Shown: piece by piece, positions 23,798 to 35,999 of the stretch
How positions within the stretch are numbered: position 1 is the stretch's first letter
Layout of the letters: each line of letters starts with the position of its first letter
Source of the DNA: Rhineura floridana
Lineage: Eukaryota; Chordata; Lepidosauria; Squamata; Rhineuridae
Length of the DNA stretch: 64,000 nucleotides
Assembly: GCF_030035675.1 (NCBI RefSeq)
Contig: NC_084487.1
Span: 32,344,474 to 32,408,473 of the forward strand
Direction of reading: 5' to 3'
Translations under genes and position numbers: made by a program
Notes under the pieces: model-generated
Told to the model about the DNA's origin: nothing
The model's database searches: none
What the model saw: the letters and a program-made list of their open reading frames with translations, nothing else

Positions 23798-23862
23798 CAT
23801 TTATTTATTTATTTATTTATATCCCACCCTTCCTCTCAGCAGGACCCCAGGGCGGCATAAGC
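23798..23862 (-). mobile_element. L2 3' tail, minus strand
   Basis: (ATTT)n followed by atatcccacccttcctctca and the gcaggaccccagggcggc end is the reverse complement of the L2 3' terminus seen at 21735-21795. Only the last 65 bp are present. Confidence 0.8.
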
Positions 23863-24517
23863 ATGCATCAGCATGTTTTCCTCTTTAATACAGACAAGTA
23901 TCTCTCTTTCTCTCTCTCTCCTTCCCCCTCCCTCCCTCTCTGGTGTTTGTAGAATGTTGTGTCTGTGTACGTTTACTCCCATATTTTCATGATAGTCATG
24001 GTCAATGTATTTATATACCACATTTTCCACAAATTTCTGCTAGAAACAGTTTACAAAAATAAATGTCTAAATACACAAATACAATAACCATATTACATAA
24101 TTAAAATTATAATATCACTGAGCACTAACAGTTCAACAAGGAACAATTTAAAATATATCAAAGAAAATTAAATGAACATAAAATTTACCAACAGGCCAAT
24201 TAATATCCCAAAGCCAGCGACAATAGCAATGCAAACACCTTCCATCAGCAGCTCCTTTATGGAGCCTGCTGGGGCAGGAGGGTAGGAAATGGCAGGTGGC
24301 AAACACATTGGCCTGGGTTGCAAATCCCAGTACGCCAAACTGTGGCTGACCCGGACCATGCAAACATCCTGGCTCCCAGAGAAGAGCTTAAACCTGCTTT
24401 GCTCCTCTTAGCAAGATACAGCAGCTAAGCCAAAGCTTGGCTTATCATGTTGTCTGAAACTGGGATTGTGGTTCAGGTGTTTCCTCCTTAACCATGATCT
24501 GTATCCAAGGTTTGTCC
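23863..24517. other. Degraded repeats around a later hAT insertion
   Basis: 23905-23940 is TC-rich simple sequence. 24005-24160 resembles a diverged minus-strand LINE tail. 24365-24509 together with 25274-25490 looks like one older DNA-transposon-like repeat interrupted by the hAT element at 24518-25265. Confidence 0.4.
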
Positions 24518-25265
24518 CAGAGCTTGGAAGTAACTAGTTACTTCCAAGCAACGACTTACTTGTAATTTATTACTTTTTTGAGTAACGAGTGGGTAACTTC
24601 ATTACATTTTGCTGGTAACAGAACGAGTAGTAACTTCATTACTTTTGAGGAGTAATTGTAATGTTTCCAGCATTACTTTTGCACATTACTTGGGGGGGGA
24701 GCAGGGGAAGTCTTCTGCTCCTCTGATTTGTGAATAAAAACCATGTGCTTCAAATTGGGCTTCTGTGCAGCATTGTTCTTCCTTCATGCTCTATGGGTAC
24801 TTAGGAGGCAACGAGGGAGGAGGTGGAGAGAAGACGGCGTGGAGAAAACAATTGTTTAAAAATTGACAGGAGTGGAAGGAGAAAAGAGCTGGAGGCAATA
24901 TATATGTACAAAAAATATGTGTGTTGGGGTATCATCATTGCTGGGGGTGGGGTGAGGGGATGTGAGATTCTGTTATGCCATTCTGTTAATCCTATGGATA
25001 AAAAAACTATTCTACTACCCTCTGTGAGAGCGTGCTTATTTTTAATGTTGTTTTAGGCTACTTAGATGTGCAGCAGCCAAGGCCAGCACCTTGTAGGCAA
25101 TTTTTTTAAAAAAGTAACTAAAATGTAATTGTAGCAATTACTTTTGAGTAAAAGTAAAGTAATCAGTTACTTTCAGAGCAATTGTAATTGTAACGGTAAT
25201 TACTACTTTTGGGGGGTCATGTAACTGTAATTTATTACTTTTTAAAAGTAATCTTCCAAGCTCTG
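24518..25265. mobile_element. 748-bp non-autonomous hAT element
   Basis: The ends cagagcttggaagtaact and agtaatcttccaagctctg are inverted, and the exact 8-bp duplication gtttgtcc lies at 24510-24517 and 25266-25273. The subterminal regions are full of gtaactt/agtaat words that pair across the element. There is no transposase frame. The first ten bases (cagagcttgg) are the same as in the 116-bp MITEs at 2123 and 49275. Confidence 0.92.
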
Positions 25266-25499
25266 GTTTGTCCTATGGTTACAGATTGTGGCTAAGAAGA
25301 GGAGACCTTACCCATGATCCTGGGTTCAAATGGCACACTTAGCTAAACGTAAGCTTAGCTGCCACACTGCATTGAGTGAAAGGGACCTGGGAGAAACAAA
25401 AGCAAATGTGAGTGCCTCTCTGGAAGCCGGCATGTTTGCACAGTCCTTATAAGCCATAGTTTACTTGCTGTGACTTGTGAACGAGGCCAGTCTCTCTCC

Positions 25500-28400
25500 C
25501 CTCCTGATCAATTCCTTTCTTTTTTAGATGCTGATATATCTTAAAAGTACCAAAAAAACAAACAAACCAGCAATTCTATAAAGAGGAAAAATAAGGCGCT
25601 TTTGAAAAATAGCATCTCAGATGCATGGGGCCTAGTATCTTCCTGTTCCCCTATTTTGCTGTGTTTTAAAATACAAATTTCAGAGGCTAGAAACCCCCCT
25701 GTCTCCAGGCCATGCCGTTCATTGCTCCAAAAGTTACACTTCCAAATTTCAAGGGCTTTGTATCTTGTTGCTGATGTCATCAGTTCCTTACATTGGTTTT
25801 GTTTTTGTTTGTTATTTTGGAGAATAGTTCTGTGAATTTATGACTCTGTGGGTGGGGGAAGAAGGCTGAAAGGGGGATATGGGGGAGATGAAGAGGAGGG
25901 ACCTTCTCTCTCACTCTCTTCTCTAGCACGTTCCTTTTAAGCTGTTATGTTTTGTTTTATTGGCCATCAGTACAATGACCCAGTTAACTGCAGCATCTCA
26001 GCAAGCTCCCTCCCCCACATTTCCTTTATCCTGTCAGGACTCACGCTCTCAGATTTCCCTTCCCTAGTGCAGGGTGAACAGTGCTTCTCAGTGCTGCATT
26101 CCTTTAGAAAGGGGGGAAATACCATCCCTTTGGCCATAGCAGCAGACAGCTGGTTGTTTCTAAGAGCACCAGTGTTTCACCTCCTTTTCCAAAATTACCT
26201 TGGTTCATCTGTGATGTTGTAATAGTGAATGAAAATGAAAATGTTTAAAAGTGTCCTTTTGTCTTCTGGTAATGAATGGTAGCTTTTGTTTGTTTTTAAA
26301 TTGTAAGCTTTCTCAAAGAAGCACTAATATTATTAGGTAGTACATGGACTTCCTAAAATCTTTATTGGTGAAAAAGGTGTTTAGTCAAATTCTTTAATCA
26401 ATTTACAATTCTACCATTAAGTCTTTTAATGACTTTCTTGTTGTGGCCAAGGGTCTTGTGAACTAATGGCAATTTTTAGGAAACACTTTTCAGCAGCTGT
26501 CTTGCTGACAGGGATCTCCTGCCCTTTTGGGCCAGGGGGCACACTTGGAAATCTAAGAAACTGTAGGCACCACAAAATACCCCTTTCACATAATAATAAG
26601 TGATGTTCAACAGGCAAAACAAGAGGCAGGAAGACGCTGACCTGCTTTACTTTTGACTGTTGCTGCATGTGATTTTTTTCTGCTCTGCTGATCTGTCTGC
26701 CCACCCTGTTTCTGGTTGCTTTGCCAGCTAGAAGGCTGTTGCTGATTCCAGAGGAGGAAGAGAGTGGAAAAGGCTTCAGCTTATTGACTTGACTCCCAGC
26801 CCACAGACTTCATAAGCGGTCCACTGAAATGTGGTGGTCCTCTGCCGGTGAACCAGCCTCAGAGGATCGCCATCAAAGGGAATTATCTCTTTGGATTGAG
26901 AGTCTGGGTTGTAATTTTTGTGAGTGTTGCGAAGTCACTTAATACCACTCAGTTTGAGAGACTGAACCAGTGTAGCATAAGTCCCTGCCTGTGTGAGAGG
27001 CAGGGAGGGAGTGGTTATGTTGCTGTTTATATAGAATTGTATTGCCCTAGATGGAGGTAGGTGAATGAGCTGGTTGTAAATTATGCCTGATGCTGCAGGT
27101 TTTGTTTGTTTGTTTGTTTAGAAAAACTAGATACAGTACTTCCTTTGTGGCAAATGGTTGGCTGGGGATCAGCTGTGTTATGGGTATGGGCAGTGGGAAC
27201 GCTTGAGAGTGAAGTTTTTATGTGAAAGATTGCAAAAGATGTAGTTAGATGTTAACTGGGGCAGGGCAAGAGAGTGTGGATACAGCTTCTATTTAAGTTG
27301 CTAATAATGCTATATATGTGGAGTTTTACTTTATTTTTTGCATTTTTTTACCTTTAAGATAATACTTTGTTTTCCTGTTAATCATACTACTTTAAATGTG
27401 TATTTTGTAAAGTGGAGCAGGGGATGTTTTCCCAAGTCCATGTCTGTCTCCCGATATGTCTGATAATTGTGCCCTAAGGATTCCAATGAGTTATAATATG
27501 GCTTGTCTGAAGATATTGCATAAATAGCTGTTTTTGATTCAGTTCCTGTTGCACCCGGTAGTACAATTTTTACTCATCCTTCCTTTGTCATAGTTATTAA
27601 CTCTGTCATTAAGTTTCTTTTGCAGAATTTCATATCTCCTGGCTGATCTGTTCCTTCACATTCAGTGTTATAAAAATTGACAAGCTTGAACTTAGTATAC
27701 TCCTGACTTTCTCCATATTTTATAGATATCCCTAGTAATAAGGTTTGAATTTATAATTTCAAGGCCTTTCCTATTACTATGCCAGGTTTTTTTATCTTAG
27801 TAGATAAATACTTTTTTTCTATCTGTGTAACAGTTAAATTCTCAAACGATAGTCTCAAATGTCTCAATTATAGCCACATAGTAATAACGTTTTATATAAA
27901 GTGCTCCTTCCTTATAATGTTTTCTCCTTTAACCGTATTATTATCTTGACTTGTTTTATGTATTTAAGTGAACATGCAAAGCTACCTTATGCAGAATCAG
28001 ACTATTGGTCCATCTAGCATGATGGTGTTGTCTTGAATTGGCTATTTAGATCTCAAGTGTCTCTGTCATATTTCTTTTCCAGCTTAAAATCTCATTGACA
28101 CACATAGGACTAGCAGAACACTCCATTTGTATCATTCACATTCGGTTTCAGAAACATTTTGGTAACACTTTGAAGATATGCACTCTAATAATCTTGGCAT
28201 TCTACTTTTTGATGTTTTTTTCCTTTTTTCTAAATCCTGAAAATATGTGTGTGTTGATTGTATACTTGATATTCTTATCCCTCTCTCGATTGATGCTTGT
28301 AAACATTTATTAAAATTATTTGTATAACTAACTAACCATCAGTATGTTGTGCTGCTGTAATGATCACAACAGAAATAAATAGTGTGTGTGCGCTTTTAGG

Positions 28401-28900
28401 ATGGGGGAAACTTAAAACCTGCAGTTTAGTTCCACCAGGTGTCCTTACTAGTATTTATCTGATGACTCATATCTTGCTTTAGCTCAGTCCTATAATACTG
28501 ACTTGTCCTACTGAGCTTTTTTACTATGTGTATGAAACACTTTGGGTGCTTATGGAGAACAATGTTTAGTAGTTAAAATACTGAGGAGGAGGATAAGATT
28601 TCTGGAGTGAATGCTGACCATTTAAATAAAACCATCTACAACGATAGAATGAGCTGCTGTGTTTTCAAATTGGAAGACCACTAGCATGTAAATGAATAGC
28701 TTCATTACTGAAAAAGACTCTTGGTATTTGTGGATTTTTGTATGTTATGCAGACGTGTTCTTTTCATTTAAGAATTTCTGTTTCTACTCCATCCTATTAC
28801 CCTTAAAAAAATTCTTATATGGACTGGCTTAATTGAAAATGTAAGTGCAGAATTCCCACTTGAGATTTAAACAGACCTTTACCTGTATAATTTCCGTTGT
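25500..28900. other. Long non-coding stretch, no gene recognised
   Basis: About 3.4 kb without a convincing coding frame. 27970-28040 carries a short minus-strand tRNA-SINE tail remnant (ccttatgcagaatcagactattggtcc-like). The rest is AT-rich and unassigned. Noncoding 5' exons of the downstream gene could hide here but no signal shows it. Confidence 0.4.
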
Positions 28901-28912
28901 TGTCAGATTTTA

Positions 28913-29213
28913 AAAAGGTAAAGGTGTCCCCGCACTTGTAGTGCGAGTTGTTTCCAACTCTTAGGGTGACGTCTTGTGACGTTTACTAGGCAGACCGTAT
29001 ATATGGGGTGGGATTGCCAGTTCCTTTCCCAGCCTTTCTTTACCCCCCAGCATATGCCGGGTACTCATTTTACCGACCACGGATGGATGGAAGGCTGAGT
29101 GGACCTCAACCCCTTTTACCGGAGATTCGACTTCCTCCTTCTGTTGGAATTGAACTCCGGCCGTGAGCAGAGCTTTCGGCTGCATTACCGCCACTTACCA
29201 CTCTGCGCCACGG
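28913..29213 (-). mobile_element. Squam/Sauria-type tRNA SINE
   Basis: On the minus strand it begins with a tRNA-like head near 29213 (ccgtggcgcagagtggtaag, then the box-B-like ggagttcaattccaac) and ends at about 28913 in gacacctttaccttttt after an actcgcactacaagtgc stem. The candidate 8-bp direct repeat agatttta lies at 28905-28912 and 29214-29221. This SINE type is known from squamates, so it is a main clue to the host. Confidence 0.85.
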
Positions 29214-29285
29214 AGATTTTAGATGTATATAATTGCACAAACAGATTGCACGTCAGATTTTAGATGTATATAATTGCACAAACAG
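29214..29285. repeat. 31-bp tandem duplication beside the SINE
   Basis: 29214-29244 and 29255-29285 are identical 31-bp copies (starting agattttagatgtatata) separated by 10 bases. The left flank of the SINE (gtcagatttt) resembles the bases preceding the second copy. Confidence 0.9.
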
Positions 29286-29289
29286 GAAA

Positions 29290-30414
29290 AGAGAGAGCTG
29301 CTTGCCCTGATAAGCCACATTTGATTTCTGAGAAACTTGGTACAATTTGATGTGCAGATTCCTGCCTAATGAAGTGTAGGCATTCATTTGGCCTCTCCAG
29401 TTCCCAAAATTCTGATTGTCCATTCTGATTGATGGCTACCTTTGGCAAATATTTCTAGTACAGAGCCAGCCTTTGACTTTTGATACTTCTTTTTGCCATA
29501 GCCTATCTTTTAAGGAAAAACACTGTATGGTTGACTTTTTTATTTTTTAAGTGGCTCCTGTGGAGTGCGGGGGCAGGAGTGTGAGGGTAGGAAGAAAGGA
29601 AGGAAAAGGGAACTGAAATAAGAAAAGAAGCCAAAGAGCGGCTGCTGGTAAAAGATGATTACAGCTCATTTCAAGGCCACTTCCTGCATGCCAATGATAG
29701 GACAGTAAACAAACGCCTCTTCGGAAGCACAGAAACAGGCAGGAACTAATGTGTGGAAGAGAAGGGTCACAGCAGGGTCTAACTGTTGCCTGGCAAGAGG
29801 AAGCTCCTGATCACGTGGCCCTGGGAATCTGGAGCCTGTTGTGCTTGTGAGAGTGTGCTGAGCGGCTTGCTGTTCTGAGGATATTTTCATCCTTCCTACT
29901 ATCCACCCCACAGATAAGAGAGTGCCTTTCTTCTTCTGCCCTTCTCCCTCCATCTCCTCCTGGGTTGTTGGGTGACAGTATCAGTTGGCTTGCTTTGTCC
30001 CCTTCCATGTCCCTCCCAAGAATGGTTTGGCTTTCCTAAGGTCATTGTATTGGTGAGGGGCCTCCAGCTGGGACTTGACATCCTAATCTGTGCCAATTTA
30101 TGTCCCATGAAAGTTAACCACAAGGCCATCAAAAGAGGCCAGACCCCTATCCTGCTGTTTCTCAGAGCTCTCCATGGTGATGTATGTCATTCCTTCTGCC
30201 CTTGCAGAGATCTCATTCCCCCACCCCCGGGCGTCTTCAGAAGATTTGTTACTTGGGCCTAAGTCTTGTTTCAGTGCTGAGCTCATGCCCAGAATACCAG
30301 AAGTAGCCATAAAGAAACACATGTTCTCTCAAAATGTCACTAGGAGGTCCAGTGCTAAGAGCTGCTGGAAATGCTGCCTTGTACATAGCAACCCTCTTGT
30401 CATATTGATTAAGG
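29290..30414. other. No gene recognised
   Basis: Moderate GC content and several short frames on both strands, none with recognisable similarity. Confidence 0.4.
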
Positions 30415-30422
30415 ATTTAGAG

Positions 30423-30539
30423 CAGCCTTCCCCAGCCTGATGCCCTCCAGATATTTTGGGCTAAAGCTCCCAGCATGGCACATGGTCAAGGCTGATGAGA
30501 GTCCAAAACATCTGGAGGGCATCAGGTTGGGAAAGGCCA
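30423..30539. mobile_element. 117-bp hAT-type MITE
   Basis: Starts cagccttccccagcctgatg and ends with the near reverse complement catcaggttgggaaaggcca. Flanks atttagag and ttttagag match at 7 of 8 positions. Related to the internally deleted copy at 45198-45280. Confidence 0.85.
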
Positions 30540-31293
30540 TTTTAGAGACTGCAGAGATCGATAAGTTTAACTGACAATATCCAGTGGAGAAATGAGCAGT
30601 GACCCCCCTTCCCCATTACAATGATGAAAAAAGTGGCATGAAATCCTGTCACGCTAAGAAACATCTTCCTGTCATTTTCTTAATATTTCCAAAAATGTTG
30701 TAACCCACCACTACCACTGATGATACTTTCTCACACATGAATGCCAGGCAGTTTGGGAACTGCTTCCCTGTTGTGAGATCCTGTACTGCTGGAGAAAGTG
30801 TACACATGAATGAAGCACCCTTGTAGGTCTTGTCTTTCTCTCAGCAGAGTGTCTGTTGGATGAAGATCAATTAGATGGAAACAAATCATATGATTGAAGC
30901 TACTCCTTGCGAAGGACCATTCTTATTAGAAAAATGACTATTATAAGAGGATATAAGAGAGAATCTTATACCCTCCCCAACTAAGGTCACTACATGAGGA
31001 AGTGGCTCAAGCACCACCTATGTCCATAGAGGGGTTTGTCAGACATTGTGATAGAGGTTGAACAAAAGTGAAAAAGCTCAAGTCTGTTCTCTCAGCTTGG
31101 ATAGCTTGTGTCCTTGAGTTGGTCATTCATTGTTTGCAAACGGCTCCATGGGTTTTGTTGTGTTCAAGGTGTTTGTTGTATCTTTTTGCAGTTTCCATTT
31201 CTTTCAGTGCAGTTTACAAGGAAAAAATTCCTGACAGATTGGGCCTTTAAATTTGTGAGAATAATCTGCACTGATCTTCTTCTGCTTGACAGA

Positions 31294-31535
31294 GTTGGTG
31301 CCGTGTAGTGTACTGGCTAAAAAGACGGAGCTGTGAATCAGGAAGTCCCTGCTTCAAATCTCGACACTAGCATGTAATCACAAGGTGAACTTAGGCAAGC
31401 CAGTGTTTTTGAGCCTCAGTCCCTGCCCCCCAATCTGTAATAATACCAATTTAAATTAGGGCCCATTATAAAGATTAGAAGTAGATAATGCACGTGAAGC
31501 ACTTTGAATACTTGCAAATGTGCTACACAACTGCT
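31294..31535 (+). mobile_element. MIR-like CORE-SINE
   Basis: The order tRNA-like head (tagtgtactggctaaaaag), aatcaggaagtccctgcttc, ggcaagccagtgtttttgag, cctcag and a tail with agcactttgaata matches the MIR SINE layout. It is strongly diverged, hence old. Confidence 0.7.
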
Positions 31536-31572
31536 AAGTTTTTGCTTTTGTTGTTACATTGACCCAACATTC

Positions 31573-31755
31573 AGGTAACTCGGTGGTAGAGCATCTATTT
31601 TCTATGCACAAACTCCCAGGTTCAAACCCTGACAGCTCCAGGTAGGGCTGGGAAAGACTGAAACCCTGTAGAACTGCTGCCAATCTGTGTAGACAGTGTT
31701 AAGCTATATGGACCATTGATCTGACTCTGTGTAAGGCAGCTTCCTATGTTCCTAG
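31573..31755 (+). mobile_element. tRNA-derived SINE with CR1-like tail
   Basis: Head ctcggtggtagagcatctat with box-B-like ggttcaaaccc, middle ccaggtagggctgggaaaga, and tail aggcagcttcctatgttcct. Complete in outline. Confidence 0.85.
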
Positions 31756-32165
31756 TCTCTTTTTTAAAAACTATTACTAACGTATGTAGATAGAAGTCCA
31801 AAAAGAAACACATTTGTACATCCCCCAAACTTCATTTCCTTCTCCTCTTCTTTTCTTCCTCCTCCCCCATCTTAAAAACGAGATTGCTATTCCTATTGTG
31901 TACACAAAAGTTGGAGGGACTGCTATCTGTACTGATTTTTCTGCCAGGCTCTCACCATGGCAGGGTTGCCTCTAACAAATTTGCTAAATGGACAGACTCC
32001 AGAGGCTTTGAGTTGTTTCCCCCTCCCTCACCTTCACAAAGTATTGTGCAAGAGACAATGCACTTTTTTCCTGCCGTAGAAAACTTTTTTTTTTTGCCCA
32101 CTGGCTTTGTATAATGCCCTCTTGAGAAGTAATGAAAAAGCAGGGGATGGGAGAGGAGGGGGCTT
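31756..32165. other. No gene recognised
   Basis: Pyrimidine-rich patches and short frames only. Confidence 0.4.
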
Positions 32166-32385
32166 CTTAAATTTATTTATTTATTTATTTATTTTATTAT
32201 ACTTGTATACCGCCCCGTAGCCGAAGCTCTCTGGGCTGTTTACAGTAACTAAAAACATTTAAACAAATACAATTTAAAACAGATCTTATAAAAACAATTT
32301 ATAACACAGTTTAAAAATTTAAACAGTATAAAACACATGCTAAAATGCCTGGGAGAAGAGGAAAGTCCCAGAGGCCCAGAGCTGC
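32166..32385 (-). mobile_element. L2 3' tail, minus strand
   Basis: (ATTT)n followed by ttgtataccgccccgtagcc and gaagctctctgggctgttta, continuing to atgcctgggagaagaggaaa. This is the reverse complement of the L2 3' UTR also present at 32915-33080. Confidence 0.85.
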
Positions 32386-32761
32386 TTTTCAAACCAAGGT
32401 AAATTCTCTTTTCTTTTCTTTGCATTGAATGTGGAACAGAAGTGCTCTCCACTGCAAGCAAAGAAAAAAGCAAAAGCCCCAGAAATCTCTCTGGAAAGAC
32501 GAATGAACAATGACCTAAATGGCCCTTCCTTAGAAGGCCCTTTTTGGAGGCAATATTTATGCTTGCCCTGAACAGCCCTGTGGGTGATGTTCTGTTGTCC
32601 TCGGAATGCATATGTCTCCTTAGGAGTCTTTCTGCCTGATCAGTCTGCTGTGGGATTAAATGGATGCAAATTCCTACTAGTTGGTGTGTGATCACAGGAG
32701 GGATGTCTTTCCTCCATGTACCATTAGTGTTGCACTTTCAAACTGCAAGGTCTTTATATAC

Positions 32762-32914
32762 ATGGGCTGCATGCACACCATACATTTAAAGCACGTGGCT
32801 TCTCCACAAAAAGCCTGGGAACTGTAGTTTGCTCCTCACATAGCTGCAATTCTCAACACCCTTTACAAACTACATTTTCCAGGATTCTTGGAAATTCCAA
32901 GGATGTGCTTTAAA
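32762..32914. mobile_element. Foldback MITE truncated by an L2
   Basis: Left end ggctgcatgcacaccataca and arm pair gcctgggaactgtagtttgc / aaactacattttccaggatt. The right end stops at aaggatgtgctttaaa, where the L2 tail begins. Confidence 0.7.
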
Positions 32915-34430
32915 TTTTTATTTATTTATTTATTTATTGCATTTGTATACCTCCCCATAGCCGAAGCTCTCTGGGCGGTTTACAACAATTGAAAACATTA
33001 AAAACAAATATACAAATTTAAAAACACATTTTTAAAAAGCAGTTTAAAACACATGCTAAAATGCCTGGGAGAAGAGAAAAGTCTTGACCTGGCGCCGAAA
33101 AGATAACAGTGTTGGCACCAGGCACACCTCGTGAGAAAGATCATTCCATAATTTGGTGGCCACCACTGAGAAGGCCCTCTCCCTTGTTGCCAGCCTCCTA
33201 GCTTCCCTCAGAGTAGGCACCCGGAGGAGGGCCTTTGCTGTTGAGCGGAGTGTACAGGTGGGTTCATGTTGGGAGAGGCGTTTCATCAGGTATTGTGGTC
33301 CTAAGCCATGTAAGGCTTTATAGGTTAAAACCAGCACCTTGAATCGAGCTCGGAACCATACAGGCAGCCAATGCAAGCGGGCCAGAATCGGTTTTATATA
33401 TTTGAACCGTCTGGTCCCTGTTACCAATCTGGCTGCTGCATTTTGCACAAGCTGCAGCTTCCGAACCCTCTTCAAAGGCAGCCCCAATTAGAGCGCATTG
33501 CAGTAATCTTGGAGGTTACCAGAGCATGGACAACTGAAGCCAGGTTATCCCTGTCCAGATAGGGGCGTAGCTGGGCCACCAACTGAAGTTGGTAGAAGGC
33601 ACTCTGTGCCACTGAGGCTACCTGAGCCTCAAATGACAGAGATGGTTCTAGGAGAACCCCCAAGCTATGAACCTGCTCCTTCAGGGGGAGTGCAACCCCA
33701 TCCAGGACAGGTTGGACATCCACCATCCGGTCAGAAGAACACCCCACTAGCAGCATCTGAGTCTTGTCTGGATTGAGCCTGTCCTGGGTAGGGTTGTACT
33801 CCCTCTGAAGGAGCAGGCTCGTAGCTTGGGGGTTCTCCTAGAACCAGTCCATTGTCGCAGCCAGGCACCGGTTCAGCACATTGACAGCCTCACCTGAAGA
33901 AGATGAAAAGGAGAAATAGAGCGGCGTGTATGATGGCAACGCACTCCAAAGCTCCGGATGACCGCACCCAACTGTTTCATGTAGATGTTGAACAGCATGG
34001 GGGACAGAACTGACCCCTGCAGAACCCCATACTGGAGAATCCAGGGTGCCGAGCAATGTTCCCCAAGCATCACCTTCTGAAGCCGACCCGCCAAGTAGGA
34101 GCGGAACCACCACCATGCAGTCCCTCCCACTCCCAAATCAGCCAGTCTTCCCAGAAGGATACCATGGTCGATGGTATTGAAAGCCGCTGAGAGATCAAGT
34201 TGAATCAACACAGTCACACTCCCCTTGTCTCTCTCCTGACAGAGGTCATCATACAGGGCGACCAAGGCTGTTTCTGTGCCAAAACCAGGCCTGAAACCCA
34301 ACTGATGTATGAAATGTATGGTGTGTACGCAGCCCTGGAGGGGAACTGCAATATTTCCGTCTGGCTTAGATAATTTGTTTGTGGACTGCCTATTCGCACC
34401 AAAGCCTTGAGCACCAAATGGTTGCAGTTT
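32915..34430 (-). mobile_element. L2-clade LINE, minus strand
   Basis: The minus strand encodes, in broken frames, reverse transcriptase blocks (LGFRPGFGTETALVAL, LDLSAAFNTIDHGILL, VLQGSVLSPMLFNIYM) at 34340-33970. The finger/thumb part follows at 33756-33480 (LGVLLEPSLSFEAQV) and the C-terminal block at 33487-33056 (KLQLVQNAAARLVTG, ERAFSVVATKLWNDL). The 3' UTR ends in an (AAAT)n tail at 32915. The FADD region is missing or degraded, and several frameshifts or deletions are present. The 5' boundary is uncertain. Confidence 0.88.
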
Positions 34431-34564
34431 GTGCTGCAACTAGAGGCAAGCAGGGCGACATTCACTCTTGCTATTTTTCTGAACCTCTACAAAGTATTCA
34501 AAAGTTACTTTTAATGGTTTTGAGGCTGGTATTCTGCTACAGAGCTCATGTGAGCCAATGTGAC

Positions 34565-34920
34565 ATAGAGGTTAGATGGTTGGACTAGGGCTGTGTACAC
34601 ACAATACCTTTAAAGCACATGACTTCCCGCAAAGAATCCTGGGAATTCTAGTTTGTTATGGGTGTTGGGAATTGTTGCTCTGTGAGGGGTAAACTACAGT
34701 TCCTAGGAGTCTTTGGGGGAGTCATGTGCTTTAAATGTATGGTGTGTGTTCAGCCTTGTATGGGGGAGACCTGGGTTCAAAACTTTGCTCTGCCGTTAAG
34801 CTCACTGGGTCACTATTGGGCCAGTCATTCTGTCTTAGCCTAACTTCCCTCACAGGGATGTTGTGACAGTAAAGTGGGGAGTGGGATAGAACCAGGTATT
34901 CCACCTTGAGTTCCTTGGAG
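34565..34920 (+). mobile_element. SINE-like repeat split by a MITE
   Basis: Left part agaggttagatggttggact and right part gagacctgggttcaaaac, tctgtcttagcctaacttcc and gggatgttgtgacagtaaag form the order of a tRNA-type SINE with an L2-like middle. Similar sequence lies on the opposite strand at 40430-40560. Confidence 0.55.
34588..34755. mobile_element. Foldback MITE with ctacagttcctaggag arms
   Basis: Outer ends ggctgtgtacacacaatacc and atggtgtgtgttcagcc are inverted; inner arms gaatcctgggaattctagtt and aactacagttcctaggagtc pair. It sits inside an older SINE-like repeat (34565-34920). Confidence 0.78.
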
Positions 34921-34924
34921 GAAA

Positions 34925-35605
34925 GGTGAATAGAAATGTCATAGTTGAGTTTAGCTTGCTTTGTGCTCTCCTGCTATGTAAGTCCTGCACTGAAGTAAAT
35001 GTCTTGAGTTTTATATTCCTTCCTCGTGCTTGTGACATTTTGTATGAACACTTTTTAAAAAAAGGCATTTAGAAAAATCTTTGGATTTTTAAATCTGTGT
35101 GCTCCCTCTCCATGCTACTCCAAATTAAAGAAAAAAGTGGGGCAGCCAATTCAATTAAGATGCAGGCCTAGCATTTCGCCCCCCCCCTTTTCCCCTTCAG
35201 TACTCACCAGACCTAACAGCTAAAATGCACTTGTGGCACACAGTCAGTCATAAAGGCAGAAAGGCCCCTGGAGTAATATTTACTCTTGCAGTGGCTCTCT
35301 AAAAGATGCCAAAGCATTGCTGTGGTGCAAATACATATTACTGCTTGGAGCATTCCTTGGGGCTATGATATTTTAATGGGTTCATTTGGCAAGGCACGTT
35401 ATGCAAGTGTTGGCAGGATATTGAAGAATATATAGACTCCTAGGGTAACGAGTCATGGATTCATATCCCTAGGAGAATAATATTGTTTTAGGGTTGCTAC
35501 TTAAATTGTGGTGCTCACTCCCAAGTCCTCCTAGGTGGCCTTAGGAAGCTAAGTCTTGTAGGTGACTTTATGAAAAAATGTCATGAGCATGAATTGCTGG
35601 AGTCA
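34925..35605. other. No gene recognised
   Basis: Mixed composition, a short C-run near 35180, no convincing frame or repeat. Confidence 0.4.
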
Positions 35606-35609
35606 TCTT

Positions 35610-35900
35610 CAAACATAAGAAGCTGGCTTATTCTAGTCAGACCGTCAGTCCATCTAGCTCAGTATTGTCTACTATCTGGCAGTGGCTCGCCAGGCTTTTG
35701 GGCAGGAGTCTTTGTCAGCCCTTCCTGGAGATGCCGGTGGTTGAACGTGGGATCTTCTGCATGCAAAGCAGATGCTCTGAGCAAAGGCCCTTTCCTGGGT
35801 TTAACTCTTCCCCCCACCCACCCCAGGAACATAGGAAACCTGCCTTATACTAAATCAGATCATTGGTCCATCTGGCTCAGTTTTTGTCTATTCCATTTAT
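35610..35900 (-). mobile_element. Two tRNA-SINE copies, one partial
   Basis: 35610-35795 is a minus-strand SINE from the tail (aacataagaagctggcttat) to the tRNA-like head (gcatgcaaagcagatgctct). 35825-35900 is a second tail segment (aggaacataggaaacctgcc) in the same orientation. Confidence 0.75.
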
Positions 35901-35999
35901 GGGGAAACTGAGATTTTGACTACTCCAGGTATGACCCCTGAGATGTTTTTGGACTACAGCTCCCATCATCTCTGACAAATGGTCATGCTAGCTGAGGCT

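Noticed and set aside
31573-31650. Functional tRNA gene
   Set aside because: The tRNA-like head is followed by the conserved SINE body and CR1-like tail, and the cloverleaf is degraded; the same holds for the other SINE heads.
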